The notes beneath the pieces are model-generated. The model searched no databases and was not told where the DNA came from. It saw only the letters and a list, made by a program, of their open reading frames with translations. Shown here in pieces: positions 36,378-44,632 of a DNA stretch of 64,000 nt. The stretch spans positions 262,435-326,434 of the forward strand of contig NZ_SORN01000001.1 of assembly GCF_004366635.1 (NCBI RefSeq). The letters run 5' to 3'. A program made the translations under genes and the position numbers. Positions within the stretch are counted from its first letter, which is position 1. Each line of letters begins with the position of its first letter. Source of the stretch: Roseinatronobacter bogoriensis DSM 18756 (GTDB lineage: Bacteria; Pseudomonadota; Alphaproteobacteria; Rhodobacterales; Rhodobacteraceae).

Positions 36378-37247
36378 TCACCCCGCAAATCTAGGCTCAG
36401 GCTGGCCTGTCGCTTCAACTTGCATTGCAAACAGATTACCGGATTGGGGCCAGTCTTTCAGTTCCTGTTTGCTGCGCCCATGCCGTGCTGTTGTCACGAA
36501 AAGCGTGCGCAGGTCCGGCCCGCCGAAGGCGCACATGGTCGGGCAGCGTGCAGGCACCGGGTATTCTGCGACAATGTCTCCATCTGGAGACAGGCGCACC
36601 ACGCGCCCCCCTTCATACAGCGCCGACCAGTAAAAACCGTCACGATCCACCGCCGCACCATCGGGGCGGCCATGTCCAAAGGGGAATTGATGGAAGATCT
36701 CGCGCGGGCCAATCTGCCCTGTGTCGGGGTCCAGCGGGTAGCGATAGATGACATGCGCAGGTGTGTCGGAATGATACATCCAGCGCCGGTCGGGTGAGAA
36801 GGCGACGCCGTTGGACACCTTGATGTCACCGGCCATGCGGGCGCAGTCCAGATCAGGGCCAACCCGGTACAGGGCCGCGTCCGGGCGGTCGCGCGGCTCG
36901 TATATCGTGCCTGCCCAGAACCGCCCCCAAGGGTCAGCGCGCCCATCGTTGAACCGGCTGATGGATGTGTCGGTTTGCGGATTTGCGATCAGTTTTTCCT
37001 TGCGCCCGTCAGCGTCAAGCAGCCACAGACCTGAACGCAGACCAGCAATAAAACCGCCCCCCGCGCGCAAGGCGATGCATCCGACATTCTCATCCATCGG
37101 GATTGTGTCATTCTGCCCGGTCGCCGGGTCAAGGCAATGGATGGCGGGCGCCTCGATATCGACCCACCACAAGCGTTGGGTCTGCCCGCACCATAGCGGG
37201 CATTCGCCAAGGGCCGCCTGTGCAGGAAATACAGTTTCGAAGCTCAT
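36378..37247 (-). CDS. SMP-30/gluconolactonase/LRE family lactonase
   Basis: A 289-residue six-bladed beta-propeller of the SMP-30 family. Metal-site motifs are visible: LGECPLW with the first Glu, DGRADPWGRFWAGT with the conserved Asn/Asp region, SNGVAFSPD and PDGAAVDRDGFYWSA. It hydrolyses sugar lactones made by a sugar 1-dehydrogenase. Its neighbours (SDR, dehydratase, aldolase) supply the steps before and after. Confidence 0.92.
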   Translation of the reverse strand: MSFETVFPAQAALGECPLWCGQTQRLWWVDIEAPAIHCLDPATGQNDTIPMDENVGCIALRAGGGFIAGLRSGLWLLDADGRKEKLIANPQTDTSISRFNDGRADPWGRFWAGTIYEPRDRPDAALYRVGPDLDCARMAGDIKVSNGVAFSPDRRWMYHSDTPAHVIYRYPLDPDTGQIGPREIFHQFPFGHGRPDGAAVDRDGFYWSALYEGGRVVRLSPDGDIVAEYPVPARCPTMCAFGGPDLRTLFVTTARHGRSKQELKDWPQSGNLFAMQVEATGQPEPRFAG

Positions 37248-37256
37248 ATCGCCCCC

Positions 37257-38060
37257 TTAATACACGCCGCCGGAGTTTTGCTTTTCACCCTGCCCGCGTA
37301 CTGCTGACGCTGCGGATTTCGCAGCCCCCATCAGCAAACCAAGGTCCGAGGCAATGGCCACATAGCTGAAGCCCATGTCGATATAACTGCGCACGCTGGC
37401 CGGATCGGCACCGACAATGCCGCAAGCCAGCCCTGCCGTTTTTGCGGCCTGTGCAGCACTGCGCAAGGCGGCCTGCACGTCGGTATGTCCGATCTGCCCC
37501 AGCAGGCCCATGCCGCCAGACAGATCGCCCGGCCCGATAAAGACCGCATCCACGCCGTCAAGTTCTGCAATCTCTGGCATCAGGGCTACAGCTTCGGGGG
37601 TTTCCAGTTGCAAGATGACGGCGATCTGATCGTTGGCGCGGGCCAGATAATCGGGTGCAGTTCCAAATCGGCTGGCGCGGTGCATGGCGGCCACCCCGCG
37701 CGTGCCTTGTGGCGGGTAGCGCGTTGCGGCCACAGCGGCGCGCGCTTCGTCCACCGACTGGATGAAAGGGAACATGATCGAACGCGCGCCCGCATCCATC
37801 ACCCGCTTGACCATGACCGGGTCGTTCCACGGCACGCGCAGCACCACTTCGGACGGGGCGCCGGACAGGGCCTGCATGATCGCGGTGGCCTGCGACAGAT
37901 CAATGGGCGAATGTTCCATATCGACCAGCAGCCAGTCATACCCGGCATGGCCCATTGCCTCGGCAATAATGGGGCTGGCAGACATGATCCAGCTTCCCAG
38001 CGGCGGGGTTGCGCCCTTGGACTGCATCCATGCCTTGAAGCGGTTCTCTTCGGTTTGCAT
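37257..38060 (-). CDS. HpcH/HpaI family class II aldolase
   Basis: A 267-residue metal-dependent aldolase of the 2-keto-3-deoxy-sugar-acid group. Motifs: LLVDMEHSP (catalytic His region), VLRVPWNDP, MFPFIQSVDEA and VFIGPGDLSGGMG. Such enzymes cleave 2-keto-3-deoxy acids to pyruvate plus an aldehyde. The start at 38060 follows AAGGA; the frame upstream overlaps the dehydratase end region. It follows the dehydratase by 19 bp. With the dehydratase it suggests a Dahms-type ending (pyruvate and glycolaldehyde or similar). Confidence 0.9.
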   Translation of the reverse strand: MQTEENRFKAWMQSKGATPPLGSWIMSASPIIAEAMGHAGYDWLLVDMEHSPIDLSQATAIMQALSGAPSEVVLRVPWNDPVMVKRVMDAGARSIMFPFIQSVDEARAAVAATRYPPQGTRGVAAMHRASRFGTAPDYLARANDQIAVILQLETPEAVALMPEIAELDGVDAVFIGPGDLSGGMGLLGQIGHTDVQAALRSAAQAAKTAGLACGIVGADPASVRSYIDMGFSYVAIASDLGLLMGAAKSAASAVRGQGEKQNSGGVY

Positions 38061-38079
38061 CGCGTCTTTTCCTTGTTGC

Positions 38080-39801
38080 TCAGAAGATTTCCGGCTCTGG
38101 CTCGTCCGGGCCACCGAGCAGGATCTCGAAGTCGCAGCCCTGATCTGCCTGGGTTACATGTTCGCAGAACAGGGCAGTATAGCCGCGCAGGCTGCGCGGC
38201 GCGGGTGGGGACCATGCGGCGCGGCGGGCCTCAAGCTCTGTTTCGGGGACCAGCAATTCCAGCCGTTTTGCCGCGACATCCAGTTCTATTTCGTCACCGT
38301 CACGCACCAGCGCCAAGGGGCCGCCCACTGCGCTTTCAGGTGCGACATGCAAAACACAGGTGCCGTAATGCGTGCCGCTCATCCGCGCGTCAGAGATGCG
38401 CAGCATATCGCGGACACCCTGTTCCAGCAGGTATTTCGGGATGGGCAACGCGCCCCATTCGGGCATTCCCGGCGCGCCCTTGGGGCCAGCATTGCGCAGC
38501 ACCAGCACCGAATCCGCCGTGATCCCCAGCGCTGGGTCGTCGATGCGGGCCACAAGGTCTGCATGGGTATCAAACACCACGGCGCGCCCCTTGTGGCGCA
38601 TCAGCCCTGCGCTGGCCGCGCTGGGTTTGATCACTGCGCCGCTGGGCGCAAGATTGCCCTTCAGCACTGCAAGCGCGGCGGCCTTTGCAACCGGATTGTC
38701 TAGCGGGCGAATAACATCGTCATCGTGGCATTCCACCCCCTCGATCATCTGCGCCAGCGTGCCTGTGACCGTGCGTGCTGTCATGTCCAGATGACCAGAG
38801 AGGCGCAGCACCAATGCAGGCAGGCCACCGGCAAAGAAAAAATCCTCCATCAGCCGGTCACCGGCGGGGAAGATATTGACCAGAACGGGCACTTCGTCGG
38901 CGGCGCGATCCAGATCGGGCAGTCCAAACTCAATGCCCGCGCGCCGTGCCAGTGCCACCAGATGCACAGCGGCATTGGTTGACCCGCCAAGCGCCATGAA
39001 TACCCGCGCGGCATTCGTGAACGAGGCGTGGTTCAGCACATCGGACGGGCGCAGATTCTCCCAGACCATCTCGACGATTCGGCTGCCACAGGCCGATGCC
39101 ATGCGTGTATGGCCCGAATCCGCCGCCGGAATCGAAGATGCGCCGGGCAGGGTAAGCCCCATCGCATCCACGATCGAGGTCATGGTCGAAGCGGTCCCCA
39201 TCGTGTTGCAGGTGCCGAATGACCGCGTCATGCGGCTTTCAAGATCGACCCAGTCATCCTGACTTATTTCGCCCGAACGCAGCTTGTCCCAATAGGCGCG
39301 TGTATGTGTGCCCGCGCCCAACGTCTTGCCTTTCCAGCGCCCGTTTAGCATGGGGCCAGCGGGGCAGAAAATCGCCGGGATATTCATCGAGATTGCGCCC
39401 ATCAGCAGGCCGGGGGTTGTCTTGTCACAGCCGCCCATCAGAACCGCGCCGTCAATGGGGTGCGAGCGCAAAAGCTCCTCTGCCTCCATCGCCAGAAAAT
39501 TGCGGTAAAGCATGGTGGTTGGCTTGACCATCACCTCGCCCAGCGACAGGGCTGGCAGTTCCACCGGATAGCCGCCAGACGCCCAGACAGCGCGCTTCAC
39601 CGCCTCGGCGCGGTCGCGCAGATGGGCGTGGCAGGGGCTCATGTCGGACCATGTGTTCAGGATGCCAATGACAGGCTTGCCCATGAATTCTTCGCGCCGC
39701 ATGCCCATTTGCTGCGTGCGCTGTCGGTGCGCGAAGCCGCGCATATCGCCCGACGCATACCAGCGCTGGCTGCGAAGTTGCGAAATATCGCGTCTGGTCA
39801 C
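38080..39801 (-). CDS. IlvD/Edd family sugar-acid dehydratase
   Basis: A 573-residue iron-sulfur dehydratase of the L-arabinonate / D-xylonate dehydratase group. Cluster cysteines and motifs: GILNTWSDMSPCHAH, LMGGCDKTTPG and FGTCNTMGTASTM, then GGSTNAAVHL; C-terminal ISDARMSGTHYGTCVLHV. It dehydrates an aldonate to a 2-keto-3-deoxy acid. It is the first gene of the minus-strand operon and starts with GTG at 39801, a few bases after GGGAGGGG. The promoter lies in the region shared with the divergent TRAP operon. Confidence 0.92.
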   Translation of the reverse strand: MTRRDISQLRSQRWYASGDMRGFAHRQRTQQMGMRREEFMGKPVIGILNTWSDMSPCHAHLRDRAEAVKRAVWASGGYPVELPALSLGEVMVKPTTMLYRNFLAMEAEELLRSHPIDGAVLMGGCDKTTPGLLMGAISMNIPAIFCPAGPMLNGRWKGKTLGAGTHTRAYWDKLRSGEISQDDWVDLESRMTRSFGTCNTMGTASTMTSIVDAMGLTLPGASSIPAADSGHTRMASACGSRIVEMVWENLRPSDVLNHASFTNAARVFMALGGSTNAAVHLVALARRAGIEFGLPDLDRAADEVPVLVNIFPAGDRLMEDFFFAGGLPALVLRLSGHLDMTARTVTGTLAQMIEGVECHDDDVIRPLDNPVAKAAALAVLKGNLAPSGAVIKPSAASAGLMRHKGRAVVFDTHADLVARIDDPALGITADSVLVLRNAGPKGAPGMPEWGALPIPKYLLEQGVRDMLRISDARMSGTHYGTCVLHVAPESAVGGPLALVRDGDEIELDVAAKRLELLVPETELEARRAAWSPPAPRSLRGYTALFCEHVTQADQGCDFEILLGGPDEPEPEIF

Positions 39802-39877
39802 TGGCCCCTCCCTGATGTGGTGATGCGTGACATCTGTGTTGCAAACTCTCCTCTCCTTACTGTGTCATTTAAATAAA

Positions 39878-39883
39878 AGCGCT
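39878..39883. promoter_or_regulatory. Second AGCGCT core in the shared promoter region
   Basis: AGCGCT with flanking A/T, 77 bp upstream of the dehydratase start, repeats the core of the palindrome at 40018-40031. A LacI dimer could use both for looping between the divergent operons. It is a short match and may be chance. Confidence 0.3.
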
Positions 39884-39985
39884 GCAAGGGAGTTTCGATA
39901 TTCCATGTTTTTACGAGAGGTATTTTGATCCAAAGTAATGATAATAAACTGATAAATATATAAAAAAACTAGATTTATGAGATTG

Positions 39986-40018
39986 TTGACAGGAATCAGG
40001 GCAGATGTTACCCATAAT
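39986..40018 (+). promoter_or_regulatory. Putative promoter of the TRAP operon
   Basis: TTGACA (39986-39991) is a perfect -35 hexamer; CATAAT (40013-40018) is the best -10-like hexamer but the 21-base spacer is too long for a standard promoter. It lies in a very AT-rich stretch (39890-39990). The -10 candidate abuts the operator-like palindrome. Confidence 0.4.
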
Positions 40019-40031
40019 CGTAGCGCTACGA
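40018..40031. promoter_or_regulatory. LacI-type operator candidate
   Basis: A perfect 14-bp palindrome TCGTAGCGCTACGA with a central CpG, the form expected for LacI/GntR-family repressors. It sits between the divergent dehydratase and TRAP operons, directly downstream of a -35/-10-like region, and a LacI-family gene is encoded at 43265. Repression by that protein is inferred. Confidence 0.65.
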
Positions 40032-40076
40032 AATTGTAGGAGGCAATGCCGTGGCGATATGTGGGGGGTGGGCTGC

Positions 40077-40622
40077 ATGGATGCATTGATCCGGTTTATG
40101 GATGTCGTGAACAGGACGACGACACGGATTGCGGGATACCTCGCCACGGGGTTGCTGTTTGCGATGCTTGGCGTGGTGATCGTCCATGTTTTCTATCGCT
40201 ATGTGCTGAATGACAGCTTCGGCTGGACCGAGGAATTGTCGCGCACGATGATGGTCTGGATGGCCTTTCTGTATTTCCCGACTGCGCATCGCTACGGGAT
40301 GAATGTCAGCCTCGATATCTTCATAGCTGCAATTCAGGATCATCCGATCATGCGCTATTTCGGGTTGCTGATAGAGCTAGCGGTTTTTGTGATGCTGTGC
40401 GGCGCGATCTGGCTTGGCTGGGGGTTGATGTCGCGCGCATCTTCCAGCTTCACCCTCGCGCTGCAATTGCCGCTTGGATATGTCTACGCGATCATGCCCG
40501 TGGGCTTTGCGCTCGTGGCGCTGGTGTCATTCGAGCGCCTGTTGCGGTTGGTCGCCAATATCTTCTACCCGGGCCGGTACAAGGTAAATGTCTTTGGTTC
40601 GTCCACAGCGGCGGGGGGCTAA
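40077..40622 (+). CDS. TRAP transporter small permease (DctQ-type)
   Basis: A 181-residue membrane protein with four hydrophobic helices; the family segment VFYRYVLNDSFGWTEELSR lies after helix 1, with MVWMAFLYFPTAHRYG. Start placed at ATG 40077 (GGGGGG eight bases upstream); ATG 40059 and an upstream 40005 are in frame, the latter overlapping the operator. First gene of a TRAP operon opposite the sugar-acid operon, so it probably imports the sugar acid or sugar used there. Confidence 0.88.
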   Translation: MDALIRFMDVVNRTTTRIAGYLATGLLFAMLGVVIVHVFYRYVLNDSFGWTEELSRTMMVWMAFLYFPTAHRYGMNVSLDIFIAAIQDHPIMRYFGLLIELAVFVMLCGAIWLGWGLMSRASSSFTLALQLPLGYVYAIMPVGFALVALVSFERLLRLVANIFYPGRYKVNVFGSSTAAGG

Positions 40623-40626
40623 GGTC

Positions 40627-41913
40627 ATGGCATTTCTGTATATCTGGATTTTCCTTGGCCTTCTGATTATCGGCACGCCGATTGTGTTTGTCATGTTACT
40701 GGCCCCCGGCCTGACGCTGATCATTGAGGATAACACGCGCTTTCTGAACTTGCTGGTGCAGCGCCTGTTTGCGGGCATGGACAGTTTCCCGCTGATGGCG
40801 CTGCCGTTTTTCATTCTGGCGGGCGAGTTGATGACCGCGGGCGGTGTCACCAGCCGGATCGTGAAATTTGCAGAAACTTTCGTGGCTCATCGTAAGGCAG
40901 GGCTGGGGCAGGTGTCGGTGTCATCTTCGATCATGCTGGCGGGTGGGTCGGGCTCTGCTGTGGCCGATGCTTCGGCGCTGGGTGGCGTCATGATTCCGGG
41001 GATGCATCAGGCCGGATACACAAAGTCTTTTTCGGCTGCGATCACGGCGGCTTCGGCTGTTCTTGCGTCGATCATCCCGCCGTCGGGGCTGATGATCCTT
41101 TATGCATTCATCATGAATGTATCGGTCGCGGCTATGTTCGCGGCCAGCATCATTCCCGGCCTGATTATCGGCTTTGGCCTGATGGTTGTTGTGGCGGTGG
41201 TCGCGCGTTTCCGCAGTTTCCCTGACCCGGCCCCGCGCGCGGACTGGTCCGAGACATGGAAGACTGGCAAGTCAGCCTTTCTGCCGCTGCTTACACCTAT
41301 CATCCTGATTGGCGGGATTGTCGGCGGTATTTTCACCCCAACCGAGGGCGCGGCTGTTGCGGCGTTCTATGCGCTGATTCTTGGGGTGTTCATCACCCGT
41401 GAAATCAGCCTGCCGCAACTGTTCGAGGTGTTCAGCAAAGCTGCGCTGAAATCCGCGATCATCTTGTTGCTGGTCGGCGCGGCGGTGTCCTTTGCCTCGC
41501 TTGTCAGCCTGAAGGGCACGCCGCAGCTTGTGTCTGGTTTCATCCTGAACATCACAACAGACCCGCTGATGCTGTTTCTGGTGGTGGTGCTCTTCCTCTT
41601 GGCCATAGGCACCATCATGGATGCAGGGCCAGCCATCCTGATCCTTGCGCCGATTCTTGCGCCTGTGCTGATCGGCGTGGGCATCCATCCGATCCATTTC
41701 GCTGTCGTCATGTGCATCACCCTGATCATCGGGTTGATTACGCCGCCGCTTGGGCTGGTGCTGTTCGTGGTGTCTGGCATTTCGGGCGAGCGGATCGAGC
41801 GCATTTCCTGGGACCTGATCCCTTATTTCCTGTTCGAGGTCGCGGTGGTCGTGGCGCTCGTGTTGTTTCCCGAACTGGTCATGTGGTTGCCACGCCAGCT
41901 TGGGTATGTCTGA
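40627..41913 (+). CDS. TRAP transporter large permease (DctM-type)
   Basis: A 428-residue polytopic membrane subunit. Motifs of the family: LAGGSGSAVADASALGG, IPPSGLMILYAF and TPPLGLVLFVVSGISGE at the C-terminus. It starts four bases after the small permease stop, with AAGG before the ATG. Forms the ion-coupled transport channel with the small permease. Confidence 0.93.
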   Translation: MAFLYIWIFLGLLIIGTPIVFVMLLAPGLTLIIEDNTRFLNLLVQRLFAGMDSFPLMALPFFILAGELMTAGGVTSRIVKFAETFVAHRKAGLGQVSVSSSIMLAGGSGSAVADASALGGVMIPGMHQAGYTKSFSAAITAASAVLASIIPPSGLMILYAFIMNVSVAAMFAASIIPGLIIGFGLMVVVAVVARFRSFPDPAPRADWSETWKTGKSAFLPLLTPIILIGGIVGGIFTPTEGAAVAAFYALILGVFITREISLPQLFEVFSKAALKSAIILLLVGAAVSFASLVSLKGTPQLVSGFILNITTDPLMLFLVVVLFLLAIGTIMDAGPAILILAPILAPVLIGVGIHPIHFAVVMCITLIIGLITPPLGLVLFVVSGISGERIERISWDLIPYFLFEVAVVVALVLFPELVMWLPRQLGYV

Positions 41914-41943
41914 CGAACCAATCCAGAAAGGGAGGAGACTGAT

Positions 41944-43026
41944 ATGTTGGACCTGAACAAAGCCCTGACCGGCACGCGCACGGCGCTGTTGGCAGGTGCA
42001 GTTGCACTGGCGGGGGCATTTGCCCCGCAGGCGCTGGACGCGACGGAACTTAACCTTGTGTTCCTGGCCAATGAAGATGATCAGGAATATGATGCTGCGT
42101 TGGTGTTCAAGAATTTCGTCGAGGCCCGCACGGGGGGCGAAGTGACCGTGAACATTTTTGTCGGTGCACAGCTTTGTGGTTCGGCAAATGAGTGTTTTGA
42201 ATCCATGCGGGCCGGTGTGGTGAATATGTATACTGCAACTGCAGGGGGCGCTTCGGCAATCTATCCGGCGGTGCAGGGCATGGATATTCCCTATGCGCTG
42301 AGTTCGGACCGGGTTGCACAGCTGACGCTGCAAGATCAGGAATTCACGAATTTCATGCGCCGTCAGATTCTGGACTCGTCAAACAATGACATCATGCTTC
42401 TGGCTATGACCCAGACCGGCGGCTGGCGCAATTTTGCGACGCGTGACAAGCCGATCCACACTCCTGACGATGTGGCCGGTGTCCGTTTCCGCACCATCGA
42501 GTCGGAGATTCAGCAGCGCCTTGTCCGCTCCATGGGTGGCTCTCCGACGCCTATTCCGTGGCTTGAAGTTTACACGGCGCTTCAGACCGGGGTTGTCGAT
42601 GGCACCAAGAACTCAATCAGTGACATCGCCAATATGAACTTTCAGGAGCAGTTGAACTACATCACACTCGACGGTCATGCCTATATGGCGTCGATGTGGT
42701 TTATTGATAACGCAACTTTCCGGTCGCTGACGCCGGAACAGCAGCAGGTCGTGCTTGATGGCGGCGCGCTGATGTCCACGATCCAGTTCGGGATCCAGCC
42801 CCGCAAAGAGCTTGATGCTTATGCCAAATGGCTGGAAGCGGGCAATGAGATCATCGCGCCGACAGAGGAAGCCATGGAGCAGTTCCGCAGCCATGCAGAG
42901 CCGATCCGCGAGTGGTATCTGGAGCGGTTCGGTGATGCCGGTCAGGAATTCCTCGAAGCGTTCGAGGCCGCTGTCGCCCGGTCTGAAGAGATAGTGGAAA
43001 GTGACCGCGCCTCTGCCATGCAGTGA
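41944..43026 (+). CDS. TRAP transporter substrate-binding protein (DctP-type)
   Basis: A 360-residue periplasmic binding protein with a signal peptide (to about residue 31) and DctP fold. The arginine that holds the ligand carboxylate is probably in VAGVRFRTIES. Two cysteines in QLCGSANECFES could form a disulfide. GGAGG lies eight bases before the ATG. It closes the TRAP operon and is followed by a strong terminator. Ligand is probably a sugar acid, by context only. Confidence 0.92.
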   Translation: MLDLNKALTGTRTALLAGAVALAGAFAPQALDATELNLVFLANEDDQEYDAALVFKNFVEARTGGEVTVNIFVGAQLCGSANECFESMRAGVVNMYTATAGGASAIYPAVQGMDIPYALSSDRVAQLTLQDQEFTNFMRRQILDSSNNDIMLLAMTQTGGWRNFATRDKPIHTPDDVAGVRFRTIESEIQQRLVRSMGGSPTPIPWLEVYTALQTGVVDGTKNSISDIANMNFQEQLNYITLDGHAYMASMWFIDNATFRSLTPEQQQVVLDGGALMSTIQFGIQPRKELDAYAKWLEAGNEIIAPTEEAMEQFRSHAEPIREWYLERFGDAGQEFLEAFEAAVARSEEIVESDRASAMQ

Positions 43027-43052
43027 TCTGACTGCCGCATGAAGACACTTTG

Positions 43053-43090
43053 GGGCGCGATCAGTCAGGGCATTGATCGCGCCCTCTTTC
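43053..43090 (+). terminator. Rho-independent terminator of the TRAP operon
   Basis: GGGCGCGATCA at 43053-43063 pairs perfectly with TGATCGCGCCC at 43074-43084 (11 bp, 10-base loop), followed by TCTTTC. It begins 26 bp after the binding-protein stop. Confidence 0.85.
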
Positions 43091-43264
43091 ACTGAAAAAA
43101 GAACAGCTGATAGAAGTTCTTGGTTTGCAGATGTTATTTGAGGCGCAACGAAAAGGGAGCCGTGGGGGCTTTTTGTCAAGAGGTTGCAAAATGAATAGCG
43201 GGATGTGCATGTTCAAACGGTCGACATTCGTTGATGCGATCATATCAGAAAAGGATGCGCGGCC

Positions 43265-44341
43265 ATGACGATCCAGCGGCAGCGCCGTAACACCCGACGG
43301 ACAACCATGACAGATGTGGCGCGCGTTGCAGAGGTGTCGCCCTCGACCGTTTCGCTGTATCTGCGCACGCCAGATGCCGTTTCCCCCGAATTGCGCGGCC
43401 GGATTCAGCGTACGATCGACAGCTTGCGCTATGTGCCCAACCGGATGGCGGGGTCACTGGCCGCAGCTCGGACGCATGTGGTTGGTGTCATTGTGCCATC
43501 GCTGGTCAATTCCTTTTTTGCCGAAACTGTCAGCGCGCTTGAATCCGCACTTATGCTCAAGGGCTATCAGTTGCTGATCGGCCACACGAATTACGACACC
43601 GCGCGCGAAGAGGAACTGGTGCGCACCTTTTTGTCGTGGTCGCCATCTGCGATTGTCCTGACCGGCCTTGGCCATAACCGCGCGACACGCCAGATGCTGG
43701 AGGCGTCCAGCATTCCGGTGGTCGAGATGTGGGAAATCGGGCCGCAACCCATCGATATGATGGTTGGGTTTTCGCATAGTGACGTGGGCCGGGCGCAGGC
43801 CCGCCATCTGATAGACCGGGGATGCCGCGATATTGCCTTTATTGGTGCACGACTGGACAAAGATTCGCGCGCTGCCCAGCGTGCTCAGGGCTATTGTGAT
43901 GTGCTGAACTCTCACTCTGGCCTCCAGCCGCCAGAAATTGCCCTATGCGACGCGCAGACCGCTTCCGCGGCGGTGGCTGCCTTTGCTGAGTTGTTGCGCA
44001 AACGGCCCGCGCTGGATGGGATCGTGTTTTCAAATGACATTCTTGCGCTGGGCGTCTTCATGGAGGCGGGTCGGCGTGGCATCAAAGTGCCGGATCAGAT
44101 CAGGATGATTGGTTTCGGGGGGCTGGATTTCACATCTGAAAATGTGGCGGACCTGTCCACAGTTGTTCCCCCACGGCGAGAGATTGGCGAAGCGGCTGCG
44201 CGCATGCTTCTGGCGCGGATCGAAAACCTTCCGACCGCTGATCAGATATTGCTGGAACCCGTTCTGGAAATTCGCAGCAGCACAGGCGAAGGGCGCATGG
44301 ATGCGCCGCGTGCCAAAGCTGGGATGGGCCGCGCGCAATAA
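43265..44341 (+). CDS. LacI family transcriptional regulator
   Basis: A 358-residue repressor with the LacI helix-turn-helix (MTDVARVAEVSPSTVSLYL, residues 15-33, and hinge YVPNRMAGSLAA) and a periplasmic-binding-protein-like effector domain (VVGVIVPSLVNSFF). Close in style to GntR gluconate repressors. Start at 43265 after AAGGA; ATG 43307 is an alternative just before the HTH. It lies after the TRAP operon terminator and is the obvious regulator of the divergent sugar-acid and TRAP operons. Confidence 0.92.
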   Translation: MTIQRQRRNTRRTTMTDVARVAEVSPSTVSLYLRTPDAVSPELRGRIQRTIDSLRYVPNRMAGSLAAARTHVVGVIVPSLVNSFFAETVSALESALMLKGYQLLIGHTNYDTAREEELVRTFLSWSPSAIVLTGLGHNRATRQMLEASSIPVVEMWEIGPQPIDMMVGFSHSDVGRAQARHLIDRGCRDIAFIGARLDKDSRAAQRAQGYCDVLNSHSGLQPPEIALCDAQTASAAVAAFAELLRKRPALDGIVFSNDILALGVFMEAGRRGIKVPDQIRMIGFGGLDFTSENVADLSTVVPPRREIGEAAARMLLARIENLPTADQILLEPVLEIRSSTGEGRMDAPRAKAGMGRAQ

Positions 44342-44632
44342 GCTGCCGCCCGCAGCACTGTCGGAACGGAATGCAGACTGTGGACTTGAACACCTTTCGG
44401 CGGGCTGAGGTCCGCGCTTGCTCCGTATCCCCATCGACCGCAACACCCTCGAAGCCCTAGCCAAGCATCTTGTGTCAGCCGGTGCACTTTGCCCTTTGTG
44501 AATGAGCGCAGGGTGTCAGCTATCTGGTCTTGGGGCTGGGGCAATCGTCAAACTTCGTCGGGACTTTGGGAACAAATGCCCTGACGCGCTGATTGTTTGA
44601 CACAGAGGCAGCATTTTTTCAGGAGTCGCCGC

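Noticed and set aside
44342..44632. Possible transposase or gene remnant downstream of the LacI gene
   Set aside because: Short frames on both strands show no family resemblance and no inverted repeats; treated as plain intergenic sequence.
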